Assembly: GCF_003626645.1 (NCBI RefSeq)
Contig: NZ_RBAM01000019.1
Span: 1-64,000, forward strand
DNA length: 64,000 nucleotides
Direction: 5' to 3'
Source: Streptomyces klenkii
Lineage (GTDB): Bacteria; Actinomycetota; Actinomycetes; Streptomycetales; Streptomycetaceae
A program made the translations under genes and the position numbers. The notes under the pieces are model-generated. The model was not told the DNA's origin, did not search any database, and saw nothing but the letters and a program-made list of their open reading frames with translations. Position 1 is the first letter of the stretch. Each line of letters starts with the position of its first letter. This document shows, piece after piece, positions 7,077-14,997 of the stretch.

Positions 7077-8729
7077 ATGACCGGCTTCGAACCGAGCCTG
7101 ATCCCCCTGCCCCGCCGTATCGAAGGGATCCCGCCCGCGAAGGGCGTCGGCATCCTCGACGAGTGCACCGCCGTGAACGCCGGTCCCGGCACGGAGGGCG
7201 TCGCGCGCTGGCTGCGCGCCACGGTCGGCGCGGCCACCGGCCTGCCCCTGCCCGACGGCGACGGCGACGAGCACCACGACACCATCGTCCTCCGCATCTG
7301 CCCGGAGGTGGCGCGCGAGCTCGGGCCCGAGGGATACCGGTTCTGTCATGAGGGTGACGGAATCGCCATCGACGGCGGCAGCGCGGCCGGCGTCTTCCGG
7401 GGCGCGCAGACCTTCCGTCAGCTGCTCGGGCCGGAGGCCTTCCGGCGGGCGCCGGTCACCGGGGAGCGCGAGTGGGCCGTGCCCATCACCACCATCGAGG
7501 ACGCGCCGCGGTTCGCCTGGCGCGGCGTCCTCCTCGACGTCGCCCGCCACTTCCTGCCCAAGGACGGCGTGCTGCGGTACCTGGACCTGCTCGCCGCGCA
7601 CAAGCTCAACGTCCTGCACCTGCACCTGACGGACGACCAGGGCTGGCGGATCGAGATCCTGCGCCACCCCCGCCTCACGGAGGTGGGTGCGTGGCGGGCC
7701 CGCACCAAGCTGGGGCACCGGGCCTCGCCGCTGTGGGACGAGCGGCCGCACGGCGGCTACTACACGCAGGACGACATCCGCGAGATCGTCGCGTACGCCG
7801 CCGAGCGCCACATCACCGTCGTCCCCGAGATCGACGTCCCCGGGCACTCGCAGGCCGCCATCGCCGCGTACCCCTGGCTGGGCAACACCGACGTCACCGG
7901 CACCGCCGCCCCGGAGGTGTGGGACACGTGGGGCGTCAGCCCGAACGTCCTCGCCCCGTCCGACCGGACCCTCGCCTTCTACGAGGACGTGCTGACGGAG
8001 GTCCTGGAGCTCTTCCCGTCCCCCTTCGTGCACATCGGGGGCGACGAGTGCCCCAAGGACCAGTGGCGGGCGTCGCCGGCCGCGCAGGCCCGCATCCGCG
8101 AGCTGGGCCTGGCCGGCGAGGACGAGCTGCAGAGCTGGTTCGTCCGGCACTTCGACCGCTGGCTCGCCGAGCGCGGCCGCCGCCTCATCGGCTGGGACGA
8201 GATCCTGGAAGGCGGCTTGGCCGAAGGCGCCGCGGTGTCGTCGTGGCGGGGCTACGCGGGCGGGATCGCGGCGGCGCGCGCCGGGCACGACGTCGTCATG
8301 TGCCCCGAACAGCACGTGTACCTCGACCACCGGCAGGCGGCCGGTACCGACGAGCCCGTACCCATCGGCTACGTCCGCACCCTGGAGGACGTCTACCGCT
8401 TCGACCCCGTGCCGCCGGGGCTCGGCGAGGCCGGGGCCGCCCGCGTCCTGGGCGCCCAGGCCAACCTCTGGAGCGAGGTGACGGAGAACCAGCAGCGCCT
8501 CGACTACCAGGCCTTCCCGCGCCTCGCCGCCTTCGCCGAGGCCGTCTGGTCGCACCTGCCCGCCCCCGCCGAGCGCGACTACCCGGCGTTCGAACGCCGT
8601 ATGACCGCCCATTACGCCCGGCTCGACGCCCTCGGCGTGGACTACCGGCCCCCGGGCGGCCCCAGGCCCTGGCAGCGCCGCCCCGGCGTCCTCGGACGCC
8701 CGATCGAGGGCGCGCCCCCGATCGTGTGA
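7077..8729 (+). CDS. Beta-N-acetylhexosaminidase, glycoside hydrolase family 20
   Basis: 550 residues. It removes terminal N-acetylhexosamine from chitin oligosaccharides or glycoconjugates by substrate-assisted catalysis. The family hallmark HIGGDECPKDQW places the catalytic Asp-Glu pair at residues 323-324. LHLHLTDDQGWRIEI and VPEIDVPGHSQAAIAAYP are further GH20 landmarks. No signal peptide is seen, so it probably acts in the cytoplasm on imported sugars. It starts seven bases after the permease stop, in the same operon, an arrangement like dasABC-dasD elsewhere in the genus, but this is a separate cluster without a dasR-like gene beside it. Confidence 0.94.
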   Translation: MTGFEPSLIPLPRRIEGIPPAKGVGILDECTAVNAGPGTEGVARWLRATVGAATGLPLPDGDGDEHHDTIVLRICPEVARELGPEGYRFCHEGDGIAIDGGSAAGVFRGAQTFRQLLGPEAFRRAPVTGEREWAVPITTIEDAPRFAWRGVLLDVARHFLPKDGVLRYLDLLAAHKLNVLHLHLTDDQGWRIEILRHPRLTEVGAWRARTKLGHRASPLWDERPHGGYYTQDDIREIVAYAAERHITVVPEIDVPGHSQAAIAAYPWLGNTDVTGTAAPEVWDTWGVSPNVLAPSDRTLAFYEDVLTEVLELFPSPFVHIGGDECPKDQWRASPAAQARIRELGLAGEDELQSWFVRHFDRWLAERGRRLIGWDEILEGGLAEGAAVSSWRGYAGGIAAARAGHDVVMCPEQHVYLDHRQAAGTDEPVPIGYVRTLEDVYRFDPVPPGLGEAGAARVLGAQANLWSEVTENQQRLDYQAFPRLAAFAEAVWSHLPAPAERDYPAFERRMTAHYARLDALGVDYRPPGGPRPWQRRPGVLGRPIEGAPPIV

Positions 8730-9027
8730 GCCACGGCCAAGCTGCGCGCCACGGCGGCGGACGGCTGGCACGGTGGTCCTTCACACACTGCCGTAAGTCG
8801 TAAAAAGGCCCCCTGACAATGGCAATCCGTACACAACGGGGACACCCCCGAAAATCGGACCATTCGCATTGCCGGGGACGGATCGGCGGTTCGTGGACCC
8901 TCGCGACGGCGGAGTCCGAAGATGTGCCAGAGTTGCCACGTCCGGGCCGTGAGGACGTACCGTACGGCGGGATCGTACGGCGGGATCAGGCCGGACAGCC
9001 GGGACCACCGGGGAAGGGGCAGCTGGG
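8730..9027. other. Gene-free stretch with a tandem 13-bp repeat
   Basis: No convincing gene is present. At 8961-8986 the unit CGTACGGCGGGAT occurs twice in tandem, 42 bp before the TTG start of the next gene. The stretch 8795-8860 is somewhat A-rich and may hold the promoter for the oxidoreductase operon, but I cannot name clear -35 and -10 boxes. Confidence 0.5.
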
Positions 9028-9924
9028 TTGACCACGCACGCACCGCAGGCAGCGCACACGGTGACGCTGCCGGGCTCGCTCGACGAGGCCGTGGCGGCGC
9101 TGGCCGCCATGCCCGCGGCCGTGCCCGTCGCGGGTGGCACCGATCTGATGGCCGCCGTCAACTCCGGGCTGCTGCGGCCCGCCGGGCTCGTCGGCCTCGG
9201 CCGCATCAGCGAGATCCGCGGCTGGCAGTACCAGGACGGCCACGCCCTGCTCGGCGCCGGCCTCACCCACGCCCGGATGGGCCGCCCCGACTTCGCGGCC
9301 CTCATCCCGGCGCTCGCGGCCGCGGCGCGCGCCGCCGGCCCGCCCCAGATCCGCAACGCCGGCACCCTCGGGGGCAACATCGCCTCCGCCGCGCCGACCG
9401 GCGACGCCCTGCCCGTCCTCGCCGCCCTCGAAGCCTCCCTCATCATCGCCGGCCCCGGCGGCGGCCGCCGCGAGATCCCCGTCGGCCACCTCCTCACCGG
9501 CTACGAGATGCTCGGCCCCGGCGAGCTCATCGGCTACGTTCGCGTGCCGTTGCTGCACGCCCCGCAGACCTTCCTCAAGGCCACCGGCCGCACCGGCCCC
9601 GGCCGCGCCACCGCGTCCGTGGCCGTCGTCCTCGACCCCGCGCGCCGGGGCGTGCGCTGCGCGGTGGGCGCCGTAGCGCCCATGCCGCTGCGCCCGCTCG
9701 ACGCCGAGCGCTGGGTCGCCTCCCTCATCGACTGGGACGGCGAGCGCACGCTCGCCCCCGAGGCGTGCACCGCCTTCGGCGAGTACGTCGCCGCGGCGTG
9801 CATCCCGGACCCCGCGCCCGCTCTCGACGGCGGGGAGCCGGGCACCCTGCCGCCCGCCGCGCTGCACCTGCGTCGTACGGTGGCGACTCTGGCCCGCCGA
9901 GCACTGGGGAGGGCACTCGCGTGA
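9028..9924 (+). CDS. Molybdopterin oxidoreductase, FAD-binding subunit (XdhB/CoxM type)
   Basis: 298 residues. The PCMH-type FAD fold shows PVAGGTDLMAAVNSGLLRP near residue 35 and IRNAGTLGGNIASAAPTGDALPVL near residue 110, which bind the FAD pyrophosphate. The C-terminal CO-dehydrogenase flavoprotein domain follows. The start is the TTG at 9028, preceded by GGGGAAGGGGCAG; no ATG or GTG fits better. The stop overlaps the next gene's GTG (GTGA). It should pass electrons from the 2Fe-2S subunit to an acceptor. The substrate is unknown. Confidence 0.9.
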   Translation: MTTHAPQAAHTVTLPGSLDEAVAALAAMPAAVPVAGGTDLMAAVNSGLLRPAGLVGLGRISEIRGWQYQDGHALLGAGLTHARMGRPDFAALIPALAAAARAAGPPQIRNAGTLGGNIASAAPTGDALPVLAALEASLIIAGPGGGRREIPVGHLLTGYEMLGPGELIGYVRVPLLHAPQTFLKATGRTGPGRATASVAVVLDPARRGVRCAVGAVAPMPLRPLDAERWVASLIDWDGERTLAPEACTAFGEYVAAACIPDPAPALDGGEPGTLPPAALHLRRTVATLARRALGRALA

Positions 9925-12014
9925 GTGACGAACAGCGACAGGCCCACGCCGCCGGCCCGGCCGGCTGGCAGCCGATCCCGCGCGGCGGGGAGTACGACGA
10001 GGGCACCACGTTCCTGCAACTTCCGCCGGAGCTCCTCGCCCACCCGGGCGCGGCCATGTCCGGCACGGGCGCCTGGGACCCGCTGGCCGCGGCCGGTTCG
10101 GGCGGGTACGTCCCGCCGTCCGCGGACTCCTGGCAGCAGGCTCCGGCGGCCGCGGGGGCGCACGGGCAGTGGGGGGTGCCGCAAGCGTCGGCAGCGCCTC
10201 AGCCCGAGGCCCACGGCGCCGATCCGCAGGCCACGGCGGAGTGGCCGATGCCGGGCGACGGCTCGGTGGGCGCGTCCGGTTCGACCGGCCAGTGGTCGGT
10301 ACCGGCTGCGGGCGACGACCCCGTTGACGAGTCCGGTGAGTACGTGGTGCAGGGGGGCGCGGCGGCGCAGGACCCTGCGGGCGCGGCTCCGGCTCCTGCC
10401 CCCGCTCCGTGGTCCGCGCAGCCCGTCGACGATTCCTGGCGCCAGTCCCTGGCCGCGGCCACGCCTGCCGCCGGTACGCCCATTGCGGGCGACACCGGCC
10501 AGTGGTCGGTTCCGGTGGTGTCCGAGGGCGCGGTGGACGCATCCGACGCGTCCGGTGAGTACGCGCTGGGCGGCTTTACGAGCCCGGTCGGCCCGGTTGC
10601 CTCCGCCGCATCGGACGCCTCCGCGGCCTCGGGCGCCTCCGTCGCCGGGCATTCCGCTTCCGCCGAGCCGCCGGCCGTGGACGTGACGGGCGCGTTCACC
10701 GTGCCGCAGTACGTCACGGATGTCACCGGTACGGGCGATAATCCGGGCGGCGTGGAGACGGTCGCCGCCGCGGAGGAGCCGGAGCGGGCGGTGCAGTCTG
10801 CACAGCTTGCACAGCCGGAGGGCTCCGCAGGTGAGCCGGAGCAGCAGCCGGAGCCTCAACAGTCCGACCATCAGCAGCCCGAGCATCAGCAGCACGCCCA
10901 GCCCGTACCGCCGCAGCAGCCGATGCACGCGGAGTCGTTCGGCCACGCGGAGCAGGCCGAGAGGACCGGGGGGAACGGGCTCGGCGAGCAGCCCGGCCTG
11001 CCGACCCTGTCACAGGAGCCGGAGCAGCCGGGGGAGCAGTCGGCGGAGCGGCCCGCCCAGCCGGAGCAGCACGCCCAGCCCACGCAGGCCGAGCCGTTCG
11101 TACCGCAGCAGAGCGGGCCGGAGGCGGCCGATGCCGCAGCCGCAGCCGTGGCCGCGGGCGATTCCGTAGCTGATGCCGTGGCCGATTCCGTAGCCGGTTC
11201 CGTAGCCCCGGCGGCAGCCGGCGGGCTCGTCCACGAGGACCCGGCGCCGACCGCGTACGCCCCCCTCGGCCACGACCCGCTCGGTGCGGATCCCCTCGGT
11301 GCGGACCCCCTCGGGATCGGCGCCCCCCACACCGAGCACCCCTGCGCCTCGTACGTCCTGCGCGTCAACGGCACCGACCGGCCCGTCACCGACGCCTGGA
11401 TCGGGGAGTCGCTGCTGTACGTGCTGCGCGAGCGTCTCGGCCTGGCCGGGGCCAAGGACGGCTGCTCGCAGGGCGAGTGCGGGGCCTGCTCCGTGCAGGT
11501 CGACGGGCGGCTCGTCGCGTCCTGCCTCGTCCCGGCGGCCACGACCGCCGGCTCCGAGGTCCGTACGGTCGAGGGCCTGGCCGTCGGCGGACGGCCGTCC
11601 GACGTACAGCGGGCGCTCGCCGAGTGCGGCGCCGTGCAGTGCGGCTTCTGCGTGCCGGGCATGGCGATGACCATGCACGACCTGCTGGAGGGCAACCACG
11701 CCCCGACCGAGCTGGAGACCCGCCAGGCCATCTGCGGCAACCTCTGCCGCTGCTCGGGCTACCGGGGCGTGCTCGACGCGGTCCGCCAGGTCGTCGGCGA
11801 GCGCGAAGCCGCCGCGGCGCATGAGCAGGAGCTCCAGCAGGGGACGCAGCCGGAGTTCCAGCCGGAGTTCCAGCCAGGGCTCCAGGACGCGCAGCAGCAG
11901 TACGAGCAGCAGCAGTACGAGCAGTACGAGGCCGGGCAGCCGGATGCGGACCAGGCCCGTATCCCGCACCAGGCGGGCCCGCACGGCGGGGGCAGCGGAA
12001 GGGCGACGGCATGA
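9921..12014 (+). CDS. 2Fe-2S subunit of a molybdopterin oxidoreductase with a very long low-complexity leader
   Basis: 697 residues, against about 160 for a normal XdhC/CoxS-type subunit. Residues 1 to about 470 are Ala/Pro/Gln/Glu-rich with no fold visible and contain repeated blocks such as TGQWSVP, HGQWGVP and SGEY. From about residue 475 the standard subunit follows: GCSQGECGACSV for the plant-type cluster (cysteines about 515, 520, 523) and CGFCVPGM...CRCSGY for the second cluster. A Gln-rich tail (QQQYEQQQYEQYE) ends the protein. GTG 9921 overlaps the previous stop. The leader keeps the same frame and coding bias, so it is not an obvious artefact. Confidence 0.85.
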   Translation: MSDEQRQAHAAGPAGWQPIPRGGEYDEGTTFLQLPPELLAHPGAAMSGTGAWDPLAAAGSGGYVPPSADSWQQAPAAAGAHGQWGVPQASAAPQPEAHGADPQATAEWPMPGDGSVGASGSTGQWSVPAAGDDPVDESGEYVVQGGAAAQDPAGAAPAPAPAPWSAQPVDDSWRQSLAAATPAAGTPIAGDTGQWSVPVVSEGAVDASDASGEYALGGFTSPVGPVASAASDASAASGASVAGHSASAEPPAVDVTGAFTVPQYVTDVTGTGDNPGGVETVAAAEEPERAVQSAQLAQPEGSAGEPEQQPEPQQSDHQQPEHQQHAQPVPPQQPMHAESFGHAEQAERTGGNGLGEQPGLPTLSQEPEQPGEQSAERPAQPEQHAQPTQAEPFVPQQSGPEAADAAAAAVAAGDSVADAVADSVAGSVAPAAAGGLVHEDPAPTAYAPLGHDPLGADPLGADPLGIGAPHTEHPCASYVLRVNGTDRPVTDAWIGESLLYVLRERLGLAGAKDGCSQGECGACSVQVDGRLVASCLVPAATTAGSEVRTVEGLAVGGRPSDVQRALAECGAVQCGFCVPGMAMTMHDLLEGNHAPTELETRQAICGNLCRCSGYRGVLDAVRQVVGEREAAAAHEQELQQGTQPEFQPEFQPGLQDAQQQYEQQQYEQYEAGQPDADQARIPHQAGPHGGGSGRATA

Positions 12015-14377
12015 CGGGAAGCGGCGGAATGGACGGCATGACGGGAACGACCGGCATGACCGATGGCGGCGCCACAGCCATCACCGTTCCCACGCTCGCC
12101 CCGCCCGGCGGCCACGCCGAACCGACGCACGGCATCGGCGCCTCCCTCCCCCCGGCCGACGCGGAGGCCAAGACCCAGGGCATCTACCCGTACGCGGCCG
12201 ACCTGTGGGCGGAAGGCCTGCTGTGGGCCGCGCTCCTGCGCTCCCCGCACCCGCATGCCCGCATCCTGTCGATCGACACCTCCGAGGCCGCCCGGATGCC
12301 GGGCGTCCGCGCCGTCGTCACGCACGCGGACGTGCCGGGCGACGCCGCCCACGGCCGTAAGGTCGCCGACCGGCCGGTGTTCGCGTCCGAGCTCGTGCGC
12401 CACCACGGCGAGCCGATCGCCGCCGTCGCGGCCGACCACCCCGACACGGCCCGGCTGGCCGCGGCGGCCATCGCTGTCGAGTACGAGGTGCTGGAGCCGG
12501 TCACCGACCCCGAGCAGGCCTTCTCCGCCGAGCCGCTGCACCCCGACGGCAATCTGATCCGCCACATCCCGCTGCGCTTCGGCGACCCGGAGGCGGTCGG
12601 CGAAGTGATCGTCGAGGGCCTGTACCGCATCGGCCGCCAGGACCCCGCGCCCATCGGCGCCGAGGCCGGCCTGGCCGTGCCCCGCCCCGACGGCGGCGTC
12701 GAGATCTACACCGCGTCGACGGACCCGCACGCCGACCGCGACCTCGCCGCGGCCTGCTTCGGCCTGGCGCCCGAGCGCGTCAAGATCGTCGTCACCGGCG
12801 TGCCCGGCGCGACGGGCGACCGCGAGGACCCCGGCATGCAGCTGCCGCTCGGCCTGCTTGCCCTGCGCACCGGCCGGCCCGTCAAGCTCGTCGCCACCCG
12901 CGAGGAGTCCTTCCTCGGCCACCCGCACCGCCACCCCACCCTGCTGCGCTACCGCCACCACGCGGACGCCGACGGCAAGCTGGTGAAGGTCGAGGCGCAG
13001 ATCCTGCTGGACGCCGGCGCCTACGCCGACTCCTCCTCCGACGCGCTGGCCGCCGCCGTGGCCTTCGCCTGCGGCCCGTACGTCGTCCCGCACGCCTTCG
13101 TCGAAGGCTGGGCCGTCCGTACGAACAACCCGCCGTCCGGCCACGTGCGCGGCGAGGGCGCCATGCAGGTGTGCGCCGCGTACGAGGGCCAGATGGACAA
13201 GCTCGCGGCGCGCCTGGGCCTCGACCCGGCCGAGCTGCGCCTGCGCAACGTGATGGCCACGGGCGACCTGCTGCCCACCGGCCAGACCGTCACCTGCCCC
13301 GCGCCCGTCGCCGAACTCCTGCGCGCCGTCCGCGACTACCCGCTGCCCGCCCTCCCCTCCGACGACCCCGAGGAGGAGTGGGTGCTGCCCGGCGGCCCCG
13401 ACGGCGCGGGCGAGGCCGGCGCGGTGCGGCGCGGCGTCGGCTACGGCCTGGGCATGGTGCACATGCTCGGCGCGGAGGGCGCGGACGAGGTCTCGACGGC
13501 GACGGTCAAGGTGACCGGCCCGACGGCCACGGTCATCTGCGCCGCCGTGGAGACGGGGCAGGGCTTCTCTACCCTGGCCCGCCAGATCGTCCAGGAGGTC
13601 CTCGGCCTGGACGAGGTCTACGTCGCCCCCGTCGACACCGACCAGCCCCCCTCCGGCCCCGGCGCGCACAGCCGCCACACGTGGGTCTCGGGCGGCGCGG
13701 TCGAGCGGGCGGCGCGGATGGTCCGCACGCAGCTGTTGCAGCCGCTGGCCGCACAGTTCGGCATGTCCGCGGAGCTCCTGACGATCACCGACGGCAAGAT
13801 CACGTCGTACGACGGCGTCCTCAGCACGACGGTCGCCGAAGCCCTGGACGGCAAGGAACTCTGGGCCACGGCCCAGTGCCGCCCCCACCCCACGGAGCCG
13901 CTGGACGAGTCGGGCCAGGGGGACGCGTTCGTGGGCATCGCTTTCTGCGCGGTGCGCGCGGTGGTGGACGTGGACGTAGAACTGGGCTCCGTCCGTGTCG
14001 TCGAAATGGCGGTCGCCCAGGACGTGGGCCGAGTCCTCAACCCCGCCCAGGCGAGGGCCCGCATCGAAGCGGGAGTGACCCAGGGCGTGGGCGCGGCCCT
14101 GACGGAGAACCTCCGCACGGCGGCGGGCCTCGTCCGCCGCCCGGACTTCACGGGCTACGCCCTGCCCACGTCGATGGACACCCCGGACGTCCACATCGTG
14201 AAGCTGGTGGAGGAACGGGACGTCGTGGCCCCGTTCGGCGCCAAGGCGATCAGCGCGGTCCCGGTGGTGACGTCCCCGGCGGCGGTGGCGGCAGCGGTAC
14301 GCGCGGCAACGGGCCGCCCGGTCAACCGCCTCCCGATCCGCCCGCAGGCGGCGGTTGCCGCTTCCGTCAACTCCTGA
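12011..14377 (+). CDS. Molybdopterin-binding large subunit, xanthine dehydrogenase family, divergent
   Basis: 788 residues, of usual length for the catalytic subunit. Domain order is normal: the a/b hammerhead (GIYPYAADLWAEGLLWAALLRS), then molybdopterin-binding halves with VETGQGFSTLARQI. Key family motifs are altered. The GGGFGGK-like cofactor loop reads PGATGDREDPG, and the C-terminal FGAKGIGEP motif reads FGAKAISAV (residues 742-750), so the catalytic glutamate position is alanine 749. The start overlaps the preceding gene by four bases. It may be a specialised or non-hydroxylating member; substrate unknown. Confidence 0.87.
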   Translation: MTGSGGMDGMTGTTGMTDGGATAITVPTLAPPGGHAEPTHGIGASLPPADAEAKTQGIYPYAADLWAEGLLWAALLRSPHPHARILSIDTSEAARMPGVRAVVTHADVPGDAAHGRKVADRPVFASELVRHHGEPIAAVAADHPDTARLAAAAIAVEYEVLEPVTDPEQAFSAEPLHPDGNLIRHIPLRFGDPEAVGEVIVEGLYRIGRQDPAPIGAEAGLAVPRPDGGVEIYTASTDPHADRDLAAACFGLAPERVKIVVTGVPGATGDREDPGMQLPLGLLALRTGRPVKLVATREESFLGHPHRHPTLLRYRHHADADGKLVKVEAQILLDAGAYADSSSDALAAAVAFACGPYVVPHAFVEGWAVRTNNPPSGHVRGEGAMQVCAAYEGQMDKLAARLGLDPAELRLRNVMATGDLLPTGQTVTCPAPVAELLRAVRDYPLPALPSDDPEEEWVLPGGPDGAGEAGAVRRGVGYGLGMVHMLGAEGADEVSTATVKVTGPTATVICAAVETGQGFSTLARQIVQEVLGLDEVYVAPVDTDQPPSGPGAHSRHTWVSGGAVERAARMVRTQLLQPLAAQFGMSAELLTITDGKITSYDGVLSTTVAEALDGKELWATAQCRPHPTEPLDESGQGDAFVGIAFCAVRAVVDVDVELGSVRVVEMAVAQDVGRVLNPAQARARIEAGVTQGVGAALTENLRTAAGLVRRPDFTGYALPTSMDTPDVHIVKLVEERDVVAPFGAKAISAVPVVTSPAAVAAAVRAATGRPVNRLPIRPQAAVAASVNS

Positions 14378-14493
14378 GTACCCGTACTTATGTGAGTGTC
14401 ACTGCACGGCAGTAGTGTGTAGCGTGAAGTTACATGTGACGGCCGGTGGTTGACCGGGGGCCGGCGGGTGGGGAAGGCAGTGAAGAGGCGCAC

Positions 14494-14973
14494 GTGACTG
14501 AGGACGCATCGCCCAAGGGGGGCTTCGCAGCCGAACTGGCCTCGCTGAGGAAGTTCAAGGGCCGGGTGGACGAGCTGCTGCGGACGCTGGACGAATCCGA
14601 CGGGGCACCGAGCAAGGTCGCCGACACGGGCTTGACGCAAGCCCACTTGGGCGAGCACTTCAACGCCGCCGAGGCGCTCTACGGGGTCTACCACTCCGTC
14701 CACACGGACCTGGTGACCCTGTCCAAGCTGCTCAACGACCAGATCGGCGCACTCGGCGACGCCATGCTGGAAGCCCACGGAGGCTACGCCGGCACGGACG
14801 CGGAGGAGCGGGAGAAGCTCTGGGCGATCCACGAGCGGATGCAGCGCCAGTACGACCCGAAACTCGACCCGGACGCGGAGGCGGCCCAGCCGCACACGTC
14901 GAGAACGGGGCCCCGCACGGAACTGCGCGCCGACGGCGGCAACAACGGATCAGGCAGGCCCACCCACTTCTAG
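14494..14973 (+). CDS. ESX-like small helical protein, possible type VII secretion substrate
   Basis: 159 residues from the GTG at 14494, with GAAGAGG nine bases upstream. The first 110 residues are heptad-like helices (FAAELASLRKFKGRVDELL ... HSVHTDLVTLSKLLNDQIGAL) as in WXG100/ESX proteins, though no W-x-G is present. YAGTD after the second helix fits the YxxxD/E signal of type VII substrates. The tail is polar and disordered. It lies 24 bp before a WXG-motif protein and then a mycosin, which supports the assignment. Function unproven. Confidence 0.7.
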   Translation: MTEDASPKGGFAAELASLRKFKGRVDELLRTLDESDGAPSKVADTGLTQAHLGEHFNAAEALYGVYHSVHTDLVTLSKLLNDQIGALGDAMLEAHGGYAGTDAEEREKLWAIHERMQRQYDPKLDPDAEAAQPHTSRTGPRTELRADGGNNGSGRPTHF

Positions 14974-14997
14974 ACGAGGGAAGGAAGCACAGCACTC

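Noticed and set aside
8922..9920. Upstream extension of the 2Fe-2S subunit through the FAD gene
   Set aside because: In this frame the sequence overlapping the FAD subunit is Arg/Pro-rich and shadow-like; the GTG at 9921 in the GTGA overlap is the natural start.
10720..11180. A CRISPR-like or satellite array in the repetitive part of the 2Fe-2S gene
   Set aside because: Repeats are short, imperfect and keep the reading frame, reflecting biased Gln/Pro/Glu codons and not a spaced array. No CRISPR array was found anywhere in the window.
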